From contig JAPYWT010000005.1 of assembly GCA_028276215.1 (NCBI GenBank), forward strand, positions 1 to 21,499: a stretch of 21,499 bases of DNA, given 5' to 3'. The notes below the pieces were generated by a model. That model saw only the letters and a program-made list of their open reading frames with translations, was not told the DNA's origin and ran no database searches. Positions 7,819 to 16,125 of the stretch are shown one piece after another (the stretch's first letter is position 1; every line of letters starts with the position of its first letter). This stretch comes from Thermoflexus sp. Lineage in GTDB: Bacteria > Chloroflexota > Anaerolineae > B4-G1 > DUEL01. The translations under genes were made by a program, and so were the position numbers.

Positions 7819-7847
7819 CGCCTCGCGGCCGGAGCGGGCCCGAGGCG
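7819..7847 (+). promoter_or_regulatory. Leader hairpin 1
   Basis: CGCCTCG (7819-7825) pairs with CGAGGCG (7841-7847), and after a one-base bulge GGCC (7827-7830) pairs with GGCC (7837-7840), leaving a six-base loop. It is a very GC-rich stem directly downstream of the predicted transcription start. No T-run follows, so it is not an obvious terminator. Confidence 0.5.
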
Positions 7848-7882
7848 ATGGCCAGGACGGTGGGCGCGCCCTGGCAGCAATG

Positions 7883-7925
7883 CAGGGCCCGCCCGTCGTC
7901 AAGACAACTTCGCTGGCGGGCCCTG
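7883..7925 (+). promoter_or_regulatory. Leader hairpin 2, perfect 11-bp inverted repeat
   Basis: CAGGGCCCGCC (7883-7893) and GGCGGGCCCTG (7915-7925) are perfect reverse complements around a 21-nt loop, and TTGTTT follows closely. It could be a weak intrinsic terminator or attenuator in the leader of the cassette, or the trace of an inserted element. The rest of 7594-8002 holds no gene that I can support on the + strand. Confidence 0.5.
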
Positions 7926-8002
7926 TTGTTTCGGAGCCGGAATCCCCAGATGGCCATGATGTAGAACAGCACAAAATGATGCCAGAATCTGGAGACCGCT
8001 CG

Positions 8003-8503
8003 GTGAGTCAGCATCTCTCCACCCTGCACAGGGTGTTCTCCGTCAACATTCTTCCCTTTCCCCCGCTCGTCCTGATCGTGGGACCTTGCGGCGCAGGCAA
8101 AACTCGCCTGCTTCGCGAGTTTGCCCAGCAGACCGGTTATCCCCTATACCTCCTCGGCCCCGATCTGAGCCGGAGGTTACTGGAGGTACCGCCGGAGCAC
8201 CGGGCCCGTGAGGTCCCCGTTGCCCTGCGGGAAGATATCGCAGCCTTCCGTTCAGATGTCCTGCTGGTGGATCGGATTGAACTGCTCTTCGCACCCATCC
8301 TGCGGCAGGATCCGTTGCGTCTGCTCCGTCAGATGAGCCGGATATGCTCCCTGGTGGTGGCATGGCCCGGGAGTTATCAGGGAGACCTTCTGACGTACGC
8401 CTCCCCCGATCACCCGGAATTCCGGTCCTACAGCCACCCTGGGATTCCCATTCTTTCCCTCGGAGGTGAGCCCGATGCGCTACCGGGACCTGGTCCAGTT
8501 TGA
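8003..8503 (+). CDS. brxF: BrxF-like small P-loop ATPase (BREX type 3 family)
   Basis: The product is 166 residues from GTG 8003, which has GGAG (7991-7994) 8 nt upstream; ATG 7976 or 7979 in the same frame would add 8-9 residues. Walker A is GPCGAGKT (residues 27-34) and a Walker B-like strand is LLVDRIELLF (Asp90, Glu93). The pattern D-LSRRLLE-P, then DRIELLF-P-L-QDPLRLL, then SLVVAWPG, then LTYASPDHPEFRSY matches what I recall of BrxF from BREX type 3 loci, including the short length. BrxF is a small predicted ATPase of unclear mechanism at the head of those operons. Its 3' end overlaps the next gene by 29 bp, as expected for co-translated subunits. Walker A has Cys where Pro is more usual. 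Family call fairly good; system membership is inference. Confidence 0.7.
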   Translation: MSQHLSTLHRVFSVNILPFPPLVLIVGPCGAGKTRLLREFAQQTGYPLYLLGPDLSRRLLEVPPEHRAREVPVALREDIAAFRSDVLLVDRIELLFAPILRQDPLRLLRQMSRICSLVVAWPGSYQGDLLTYASPDHPEFRSYSHPGIPILSLGGEPDALPGPGPV

Positions 8504-11500
8504 GCCCATAGAGAGCGTCATCCAGTTGCGGCAGGCCGATCATCCCGACCACGCCCGTGAACTGGTCCGCACCTACGTCATCTCCGACCGAATGGCAGAG
8601 GTGATGACGGACCTGATCATTCCCCACCTGCGATTTGACCGTCCGTTTGACCATCGCGGGCTGATGATTGTGGGGAACTACGGGACCGGCAAATCCCACC
8701 TGATGTCGGTTCTTTCCGCCGTCGCCCAGTGGTCATCGCTCCGGGAACTGGTGCGCCATCCCGTAGTAGCTCAGGCCCTGGAGCCCATCGCCGGGCGCTT
8801 CCAGGTCCTGAGAATGGAGGTGGGCACCACTCAGATGCCTCTGCGGGACATCGTCCTGAAAGAGCGACTGGAACCGTTCCTTCGCCAGTTGGGGATAGAA
8901 TTCACCTTTCCGTCAATGGCCGAAACGTCCAACACCAAAGACCCCCTCCTGGCCGCGATGTCCGTTTTTCAGGAACGGTGCCCCGAGCAGGGCCTGCTGA
9001 TCCTGGTGGACGAGTTGCTGGATTACCTCCGGGGCCGCCGGGAGCAGGAACTGATCCTGGACCTCAGTTTCCTGCGGGAAGTCGGCGAAGTCTGTCGGCT
9101 GGGCCGCCTCCGCTTCGTCGCCGGGCTGCAGGAGGCCCTCTTTGACAGCCCCCGCTTCCAGTTCGCCGCCGACGCCCTCCGCCGGGTGCGGGACCGCTTT
9201 GAGCAGGTCCGCATCACCCGTGAAGACGTGGCCTTCGTGGTGGCCGAACGACTCTTGCGCAAGACGGAAGAACAAAAGGCGTGGATCCGGGCTCACCTGC
9301 AAAAATTCACTCAGTACTACGGAGATATGGCCGAGCGGCTGGAAGACTTCGTCCGCCTCTTCCCGGTCCACCCAACCTACCTGGAAGTTTTTGAACGGAT
9401 CACCTTCGCGGAGCAACGGGTGGCCCTGAAAGCCATCAGCCAGACCATGCGGAGCCTGCTGGACCAGGAGGTTCCCTCCGATCAGCCCGGCCTCACCTCC
9501 TATGACTCCTACTGGCCTCTCCTGGTGGCGGACCCCTCCTTCCGTTCATCGCCGGAGATTCGGGAGGTAGTGGACAAGAGCCGGGTCCTGAGCGACCGGA
9601 TCGCCCACGCCTATACCCGTCCCCAGTACCGGCCCATCGCTGAGCGCCTGATCCGGGCACTGAGCGTCCTGCGCCTGACCACCGGCGACATCTACGCGCC
9701 CATCGGAGCCACCGCCGAGGAATTGCGAGACGGACTGGCCATCTTTGACCCCTCCCTTCCCGAACAGGACGCGGATTTTCTGCGCGATGTCGTGGATACC
9801 GCCCTGCGGGAGATGATCCGCACCGTCAGCGGACAATTCATCTCCGTCAATCCCGAGAACGGTCAGTACTACCTGGACCTGAAGAAAGACATAGACTACG
9901 ACGCCCGAATTGCGGAGCGGGCCGATACCCTGGAGGCCGACCTGCTGAACCGGTACTACTTTGAAGCCCTCCGGGAACTGCTGGGCCAGGACGAGCGCAC
10001 GTATGTGCCCGGCCATCGCATCTGGGAGTACGAAGTACCGTGGCCGGAGCGCCGGGTGACCCGACCGGGCTATCTCTTCTTCGGCACGCCCAACGAGCGC
10101 TCCACCGCCCAGCCCCCGCGAGATTTCTATCTCTACTTCCTCCAGCCCTTTGAAATGCCCCCTTTTGAGGACGAGCGGAAGCCCGACGAAGTCTTCTTCC
10201 GTCTGCGGGAATGGGACGAGGCTTTTGAACAGGCCCTGCGGACCTTCGCCGGGGCATGGGAGATGTCCCTCACCTCCTCCGGCGTTCATCAGCAGGTCTA
10301 CCGGGGGAAGGCGGACCGGGCCAAACAGGAACTCATGCGGTGGATCCGGGCCCACCCCGACATGTTCACCGTGACCCACCAGGGAGAGAGCCGCCCCTTC
10401 CTCCAATGGGAACGAAAGGGAGTGGGATCGGGCCCCGAACCCTCTTTTCGGGAAATGGTCCAGGGGATTGCCGCCGCCTGCCTGACCCCATACTTTGAAG
10501 AGACTTACCCCGATTACCCGGCCTTCCGGAGCCTTCGCCAGCCCATCACCCGGGAGAGCCGGCCCCGAATGGTGCAGGATGCCCTCCGCTGCATCGTGGG
10601 TCCGCGGGTCCAGAGCGGCATGGCGGTCCTGGACGGCCTGGGCCTGCTGGACGACGAAGGCCAGGTTCGGCCGGAGCGCTCCCCCTATGCCCGGTACATT
10701 ATGGAACTTCTGAATACCAAAGGGCCCTCGGCGGTACTGAACCGGAACGAACTGATTGAGCCCTGGATGGGCGATGAACGGATGCGCCGTTTCCAGATAG
10801 AACCCGAGTACCTGGCCGTCCTGCTGGTGGCACTGGTCTATGCGGGGGAAGTGGAAATCGTCCTCCCCGCCGGACGCAAACTGGACGCGGCCACCCTGGA
10901 TGAAGTCCTGCGGATAAGCCTGGATGACCTGCTCAACTTCCGGCACGTTGCCCGCCCGAGGGAGTTGCCCCTCAGCGCGCTGAAAGCGGTCATGGAACTT
11001 CTGGAACTCCCCCCGGGCCTGATCCAGAACCCGGATACCCGCGAAATGGCCGTGGGGGAATTGCAGAAGAGGGTGACGGAGGAACTGGAGCGGGTGGTCA
11101 AACTGCAGAACCGGGTCCGCCAGGGGCTTTCCCTCTGGGGCAGGCCAGTGCTGGAGGGGGAAACTCTGGAACGGGTGCAGGCCAGCCTGAAAGGGTATAA
11201 GGAGTTCCTGGAATCTCTCCGCCCCTTCAATACGCCGGGCAAACTGCGCAATTTCCCGCACACCGCCGAGGCCATCCGGGAGGAACAGGAACGGCGAGCC
11301 CGGGTCCGGCAGATAGAACAAATGGCCGACCAGATAGAACGGGAACTGCAACCCCTGACCGCTTACCTGCGGGAGGCCGCCACCATTCTCCCGAAGGACC
11401 ACTCACTGCGCGCGGCCATTCAGAAGGCGCAGGAAGACCATCTGACTGCCCTGGGAGACCCCCTTTCGGGCCCCTGGACGGAGCCACTGGACCGGATCCA

Positions 11501-12185
11501 CCGTGAACTGATGCAACTGAAGGTGGAGTACACCAAAGCGTATCAGGAGGCCCACCGCCAGGCGCGGCTGGATAGCGAAGAGGACCGGCGCAAAAACCGC
11601 CTGCTGCAGGACCCCCGGCTGAAGCGGCTACACCTCCTGGCCGAATCGGTGCCCATCCTGCCGCGAGAGCGGTTAAAGGGGCTGGAAGGACGTCTGGGCG
11701 CGCTGATTGCCTGCTGGCGGCTGATCCCCTCCGACCTGGAGAGAGAACCGATCTGCCCTCACTGCCACTTCCGTCCGGACACCGATGCTCCCGATACACC
11801 GCCGCGCGAAGTCCTCCAGGAAGCGGACGGGGCGCTGGATCGGTGGACCCGGGAATGGGTGGACATCCTGAGCGACGCACTGTCCACACCGACGGCCCAG
11901 CAGAGCCTGGCCCTGATGTCTCCGGAAGAACGGGGCCCCCTGGAAGCCCTGCGGGACCACCGGTCCCTGCCGGACCCGCTGGATGATGCCTTTCTGCGGA
12001 CCCTGGCGCAGGCCCTGCAGGGACTGGAGCGGGTGACCCTCCTGCCGGAGGACATCCTGCAGGCGCTGACCCTGCCGGGGATGCCCTGTACGGTGGAAGA
12101 CCTCCGGCAACGATTTGAGCGACTCCTTCAGGAACGGCTGGCAGGAAAAGACCCCGCCCGGGTGCGGGTGGTGATTGACTGGTAA
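8475..12185 (+). CDS. DUF6079-type large P-loop ATPase, BrxC/PglY-like
   Basis: The product is 1236 residues from ATG 8475, which has GGAGG (8462-8466) 8 nt upstream; an in-frame GTG at 8466 lies inside that site and is less likely. The N-terminal P-loop domain has Walker A GNYGTGKS (residues 67-74) in HRGLMIVGNYGTGKSHLMS, and Walker B ILVDELLDYL (about 176-186). FRFV-like sensor strands follow (LRFVAGLQEALFDSPRF). The length, the start FEPIESVIQLRQAD and the Walker contexts fit the DUF6079 family, which I recall beside BrxF in BREX-3-like loci. The rest is mostly helical, with a long charged region at about 850-1060 likely to form coiled coils and one CPHCHF element near residue 1094. By analogy with BrxC/PglY it would be the large ATPase of a DNA-modification/defence complex. 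Exact role unproven. Confidence 0.75.
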   Translation: MRYRDLVQFEPIESVIQLRQADHPDHARELVRTYVISDRMAEVMTDLIIPHLRFDRPFDHRGLMIVGNYGTGKSHLMSVLSAVAQWSSLRELVRHPVVAQALEPIAGRFQVLRMEVGTTQMPLRDIVLKERLEPFLRQLGIEFTFPSMAETSNTKDPLLAAMSVFQERCPEQGLLILVDELLDYLRGRREQELILDLSFLREVGEVCRLGRLRFVAGLQEALFDSPRFQFAADALRRVRDRFEQVRITREDVAFVVAERLLRKTEEQKAWIRAHLQKFTQYYGDMAERLEDFVRLFPVHPTYLEVFERITFAEQRVALKAISQTMRSLLDQEVPSDQPGLTSYDSYWPLLVADPSFRSSPEIREVVDKSRVLSDRIAHAYTRPQYRPIAERLIRALSVLRLTTGDIYAPIGATAEELRDGLAIFDPSLPEQDADFLRDVVDTALREMIRTVSGQFISVNPENGQYYLDLKKDIDYDARIAERADTLEADLLNRYYFEALRELLGQDERTYVPGHRIWEYEVPWPERRVTRPGYLFFGTPNERSTAQPPRDFYLYFLQPFEMPPFEDERKPDEVFFRLREWDEAFEQALRTFAGAWEMSLTSSGVHQQVYRGKADRAKQELMRWIRAHPDMFTVTHQGESRPFLQWERKGVGSGPEPSFREMVQGIAAACLTPYFEETYPDYPAFRSLRQPITRESRPRMVQDALRCIVGPRVQSGMAVLDGLGLLDDEGQVRPERSPYARYIMELLNTKGPSAVLNRNELIEPWMGDERMRRFQIEPEYLAVLLVALVYAGEVEIVLPAGRKLDAATLDEVLRISLDDLLNFRHVARPRELPLSALKAVMELLELPPGLIQNPDTREMAVGELQKRVTEELERVVKLQNRVRQGLSLWGRPVLEGETLERVQASLKGYKEFLESLRPFNTPGKLRNFPHTAEAIREEQERRARVRQIEQMADQIERELQPLTAYLREAATILPKDHSLRAAIQKAQEDHLTALGDPLSGPWTEPLDRIHRELMQLKVEYTKAYQEAHRQARLDSEEDRRKNRLLQDPRLKRLHLLAESVPILPRERLKGLEGRLGALIACWRLIPSDLEREPICPHCHFRPDTDAPDTPPREVLQEADGALDRWTREWVDILSDALSTPTAQQSLALMSPEERGPLEALRDHRSLPDPLDDAFLRTLAQALQGLERVTLLPEDILQALTLPGMPCTVEDLRQRFERLLQERLAGKDPARVRVVIDW

Positions 12186-12337
12186 CGCAGGCCGCCAGGC
12201 CTGTAGCGCAGGCCGCCAGGCCTGCAGCGCAGGCCGCCCGGCCCGTAACGCAGGCCGCCAGGCCTGCAGCGCAGGCCGCCAGGCCTGCAGGATACAGGCT
12301 GACAGCCTGCGCCATGTAGCGCAGGCCGCCAGGCCTG
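12183..12337 (+). repeat. 21-bp tandem hairpin repeat between two cassette genes
   Basis: Five contiguous 21-bp copies begin at 12183, 12204, 12225, 12246 and 12267, a variant segment with its own dyad follows (12288-12316), and a sixth copy lies at 12317-12337. The unit is T-A-G/A-CG followed by CAGGCC-GCCA-GGCCTG, a perfect 6-bp stem with a four-base loop. The variant carries CAGGCT-GAC-AGCCTG. The stop codon TAA of the upstream gene is the first three bases of copy 1. A string of hairpins like this in mRNA could stabilise ends or partly terminate transcription. Confidence 0.9.
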
Positions 12338-12351
12338 CAGCGCAATAGGTA

Positions 12352-15300
12352 GTGACTGACGGGTACAGCAGGATGCTGCCGGATTCCCTGGATGAATGGG
12401 AAAAACGACTCCACCCCCAGGTCATAGAGGTGGACCTGCTGGGAGAAATCGCCCTTTCTGACGAGGAAGTCCGCCTCCTGGGGCAACAGATCGGCGACCT
12501 GGTGCGCCGGAAAGGGTGGACACAGGCCGCCTGTCTCCTGCGGGAACGGTATCCCTGCTCGTACGCCGTATTCATGGTCGCCCAGGGGGCCCGGGGCTAC
12601 GAGGCCGGGGATTTCTGGTCGGCCATTCGGGACGCCACCGGCCTTTCCATCCCCCCAACCCAGACCCTCCAGTGGGGGCAACTCTTTGAAGAGATTGTGC
12701 AGAAACTGCCCGTGGCCCAATTCCCGCCCCTGGGTGGCCACCGCTACATCGGGCCCATCCTGGCCCACGGCGGCATCCCCGACTACTGTCTGGCGGACTT
12801 CTTTGACCATTTCCTCCAGCCACTGGTCACCCGTCCCGAGTACGCCTCCCTGTCCGTAGAAGAATTCATCCAGCGCCGTCTCCTCCAGGCCAGCGTGACC
12901 TTCCTGACCGACAGGCCGGTCCTGCGCTTCCTGGAATATGGGGGCGCGCTGGCGGTGGACTTCGTGGAGCGATGCCGGGATATGGCCCTGGCCTGGGCAG
13001 AGCGCGGGGAGATTCCCTCCCCGGAAGCGCTGGGGCTCCCTCCCCGCGTTGTGCATGGATACCAGGACTGGCTGGAGGGCCGGGCCCGGCCCTCCCTCCG
13101 GCGGCGGGCCACCTACCGCAGCCCGGTGCTCTTCCTGGACCCCTGGGGTTGGGGACCCACCCTTCGCCTCCCCGCCCAGCCTGTATCCGCCACCGGGTCG
13201 GATATGGAGGTCCTCTGGCAGGTCTTCCTGGACCGTCCAACAGAAATCCGGGTGGACATCCAGCGGGATGAACTGGACTGGAAAACCGTCCCCCTTCATT
13301 TCCCCCTGCCCGGTCCGGCCCCCGAATACCGGGTGGCCCTGGTGTTTGCCCGGGTGGAAGAGAACGGGGGGCTCTCTCAAGAGATTCAACGGGAATGGCG
13401 GATCCCGGGCCTTCGGGAGGAGAGCCCACTGCTGTGGTTTGACCCGAAGGACAGTCGGCAACTCCTCCCCCAGGACACCCTTCCCGCAGGACGGCTGTGG
13501 GTTTTGCGCCCTCCCGATGTCATCCTGGAGACGGACCCCCCAGGGAGCCTGCAGGTCACCGAAGAATTCCCCCGGATGCCGGGAGAGTGGTGCGATTATA
13601 TCGGCGAGGAGGTGGATCTGAGTCAGGCCCGGCGCCTGACCGTGCGCCGCGGGAACCAGCCGTTGCGGGAATACACCGTCCTGGGCCTGGAGCCGGAGGA
13701 CCAGCCCGCATTGGTGGGAGGCCAGCGCTTGCCCGTAGACGATGACCGGCCTCCCTTCTACGTGGGGGTTCCTCCCTCCCTGCGCATTCCGCTCCCGCCC
13801 ACTCCCCGCCTGCACCGCTGGTATGTGGAGATTCGGAACGAATGGCCCGCTCTGCCGTCGGTCCAGGCCTCGTTCACCCTGGCCGACCGCCAGCAGGATG
13901 TAGAAGACGGCGTTGCCCTTCTGGACCTGCGGGAGTGGCTGGGCGAGGAGCCAATGGGAACGTACAAAGTCAAGGTGCGGGGGCCTCTGGGGCACAAGGC
14001 CGACCTGGCCTTCCGCATCCTCCCTATGCTGGAAATCGCCGGACACGACACGCTCTACCTGCCGGAAGAAACGGAAGAAGCCCGCCTTCTGGTGGAGACC
14101 GATACCCGGACCACACTGACGCTTCAGCCGGGCGCGACCGATAGCCAGATTGCCCTGGTAGAAGAAAACGGACGGCGGCTCTACGAAGTGACGGCCGGGG
14201 TGGCCCGCGCGGACTTTCCCCTCCGCTTCGTCCGCTCCACCGACGAGGGCGATGCGGTCTACGTGCCCCTCTCCGTGCCCATCCGCCGCCTCCGCTGGAT
14301 GCTCGTCCTCGGCCGGGAACTTGCGCGAACCCCGGAGTGGCGGACCACCCCGTTGCGCCTCCCCCTGGACGCCCTGGAACAGGCCCGGGAACCGCTCCTC
14401 CTGGTGGACCTCTTCGGCGGAACGGCCGGAAACCTGACGGTGCGCCTCTCCCTCCAGGATGAAGAAGGGACACCGCTTCAGGAACAGGACGGCCGCTGGC
14501 GCGCCGGGCAACCCCACCTCCGATTTGACGTGGCCGCCTTCCTGGACACCCTCCGCCAGTCCACCGGCCTTTCCTTCGCTTTCCATCTCACCGTGCGGGG
14601 GCTCCCCGGGCGGGGCGAGGTCTCCTACCCCGTCCTGCAGGTCGCCCGCCGCTTCGTCGTCCAGTGGAAAGGGGTGGAGAGCGCGCAGGTAAGAGACACC
14701 GTATACCTCCATCTCCGCTGGGACGCCCCGTTTCGGGTCCGTCACCGTCTGGTCCGCCTGTGGCCGGTCTGGCGGTCGTGGGACTCCCCGCTGGAAATCC
14801 CCATCCCCGATGAGGCGCAGGACGAGCACATCTGCCCGTGCCCGGCCACCCAACTGGTCCCGGGGAGATACCTCCTGGAGTTCACCACCCGGGTCCCCTG
14901 GGCCATCCCCACTCCGCCGTCCCGACCGGCCCCGGATGACCCGGCCATCACATCCGCTCTGGTCCCTCCCGACGCCGTCGCGCGGCGGTTAGCGCAACTG
15001 CAGGGCACGGACACAGGTGGAGCAATCCCCTTCCCCCTGGCCCTGGAGACCGCCTGCCTCCGCCGGGATGCGGGCCAGGACACGCTGGCCCGAGAGGCTT
15101 TCCAGTGGTGCTTTGAGCACCTGGACGAGGCGGAGATCGCGCACATCCTGGCCCTGGCCCGTCAGGTCGCCGGAGAGCCCGACCTGGACCGCCCCCTGCG
15201 GATGAAAATGGCCGCCGCGCGGCGCATCCAGCGGGTGCTGGACGCCTTCCGGCAGGGAACCCTGCCGGAGCGCCTCTTCCGGGAGTACCTGGCCGAACTG

Positions 15301-15993
15301 CCCAGGCCTTCTCTCTGGTCGGCGGAGACCTGCGAAATCCTGCTGGGGGTGGACGATGAACGATTGCGCGTCCAGGCGGCTCAGCAGTTGATTGAACGAA
15401 AACGTCTCAGCGGCATCCGCGCCATTGTCCAGGGGCTTCAGGAGGGACAAATCTCCGATGAAGACACCATCTCCCTGATAGAGGGCCATCTCTCCTGGGC
15501 CCTGAAGGGTCTGGAGGAAGCGTTGCCCCATCCCGCCGTCATCCGGGTTCTGGAGAAACTGGAGCGCCGCTACCCCGACCAGGTTCCCGTCATTATGGCC
15601 CGCCCGGGATGCTGGGTGCGGTGCGCGGCCGGGTGGGGACGCCTGGAACGGATAGAAACTGCCGACGGCGCCCGGCGCGAGTTCTTCCTGCCCTCCTCCC
15701 CCGAGCCCGGCCTTCGCCTCCACGTCCTCCTCCGGGCCCACGACCCGAAGCGGTCCGAACGAGTCACCATCCATCTTGAGGAGGGAACCATCGCCTTTCC
15801 GGACGCCAAACAGGTCTACACCTGCTCCAAATGCAAACGATTCTCGTCTCAATATGTTCAGTTGGTCACCGAGGAGCATGACCGGGCAGTCCACGGGGGC
15901 ATCGGCCCGGGGTTTGCCATCAACACCCCACCCCTGCGGCAGGGGAACCCGCTGCAATTCCGGACCTCCCCGCCGTCCCAACCCTGGGAGTGA
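12352..15993 (+). CDS. Unassigned 1213-residue cassette protein with C-terminal C2H2-like zinc site
   Basis: GTG 12352 gives 1213 residues; ATG 12373 (MLPDSLDEWEKRL) is an alternative, and neither has a strong ribosome site. I do not recognise the protein. Residues about 95-260 contain the distinctive GGHRYIGPILAHGGIPDYCLADFFDHF segment in a helical region. Residues about 260-850 look beta-rich with repeated short strands, as in stacked immunoglobulin-like domains. Residues about 880-1090 are helical. Near the end, Cys1158, Cys1161, His1176 and His1181 form C-x2-C-x14-H-x4-H, a probable zinc site. There are no Walker, nuclease or methylase motifs. Its position between the ATPase and the helicase, in the same direction, suggests a scaffold, nucleic-acid-binding or target-recognition subunit of the same system; this is inference. 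Confidence 0.7.
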   Translation: MTDGYSRMLPDSLDEWEKRLHPQVIEVDLLGEIALSDEEVRLLGQQIGDLVRRKGWTQAACLLRERYPCSYAVFMVAQGARGYEAGDFWSAIRDATGLSIPPTQTLQWGQLFEEIVQKLPVAQFPPLGGHRYIGPILAHGGIPDYCLADFFDHFLQPLVTRPEYASLSVEEFIQRRLLQASVTFLTDRPVLRFLEYGGALAVDFVERCRDMALAWAERGEIPSPEALGLPPRVVHGYQDWLEGRARPSLRRRATYRSPVLFLDPWGWGPTLRLPAQPVSATGSDMEVLWQVFLDRPTEIRVDIQRDELDWKTVPLHFPLPGPAPEYRVALVFARVEENGGLSQEIQREWRIPGLREESPLLWFDPKDSRQLLPQDTLPAGRLWVLRPPDVILETDPPGSLQVTEEFPRMPGEWCDYIGEEVDLSQARRLTVRRGNQPLREYTVLGLEPEDQPALVGGQRLPVDDDRPPFYVGVPPSLRIPLPPTPRLHRWYVEIRNEWPALPSVQASFTLADRQQDVEDGVALLDLREWLGEEPMGTYKVKVRGPLGHKADLAFRILPMLEIAGHDTLYLPEETEEARLLVETDTRTTLTLQPGATDSQIALVEENGRRLYEVTAGVARADFPLRFVRSTDEGDAVYVPLSVPIRRLRWMLVLGRELARTPEWRTTPLRLPLDALEQAREPLLLVDLFGGTAGNLTVRLSLQDEEGTPLQEQDGRWRAGQPHLRFDVAAFLDTLRQSTGLSFAFHLTVRGLPGRGEVSYPVLQVARRFVVQWKGVESAQVRDTVYLHLRWDAPFRVRHRLVRLWPVWRSWDSPLEIPIPDEAQDEHICPCPATQLVPGRYLLEFTTRVPWAIPTPPSRPAPDDPAITSALVPPDAVARRLAQLQGTDTGGAIPFPLALETACLRRDAGQDTLAREAFQWCFEHLDEAEIAHILALARQVAGEPDLDRPLRMKMAAARRIQRVLDAFRQGTLPERLFREYLAELPRPSLWSAETCEILLGVDDERLRVQAAQQLIERKRLSGIRAIVQGLQEGQISDEDTISLIEGHLSWALKGLEEALPHPAVIRVLEKLERRYPDQVPVIMARPGCWVRCAAGWGRLERIETADGARREFFLPSSPEPGLRLHVLLRAHDPKRSERVTIHLEEGTIAFPDAKQVYTCSKCKRFSSQYVQLVTEEHDRAVHGGIGPGFAINTPPLRQGNPLQFRTSPPSQPWE

Positions 15994-16106
15994 CCCTGCG
16001 CCCTGCGACCTGCGCCCTGCTCCCTGCGCCCTGCGCCCTGCGCCCTGCGCCCTGCGACCTGCGACCTTGCGCCCTGCGCCCTGCGCCCTGCGACCTGCGA
16101 CCTGCT
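15994..16106 (+). repeat. Sixteen-unit CCCTGCG heptamer array
   Basis: The array begins at the base after the TGA of the upstream gene and runs for 16 units: ten CCCTGCG, three ACCTGCG, one ACCTTGCG of 8 bp, one CCCTGCT and one ACCTGCT. It fills almost the whole 132-bp gap, ending just before the AGGAGG ribosome site (16114-16119) of the helicase gene. It resembles short tandemly repeated repetitive sequences described in other bacteria such as cyanobacteria. Confidence 0.95.
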
Positions 16107-16125
16107 CCCAGTCAGGAGGCATCCC

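Noticed and set aside
7566..7964. Open frame of 132 codons in the gap before the BrxF-like gene
   Set aside because: It translates the heptamer repeat and hairpins, has no ribosome site and no protein-like character.
9546..11402. Minus-strand open frame of 618 codons
   Set aside because: Wholly antisense to the DUF6079 gene, whose + strand product has clear Walker motifs; no ribosome site or domain supports the reverse reading.
11227..14853. Minus-strand open frame of 1208 codons
   Set aside because: Antisense shadow of the DUF6079 and unknown genes. It reads through the 21-bp hairpin array as low-complexity Ala/Cys/Gly repeats and has no recognisable motifs.
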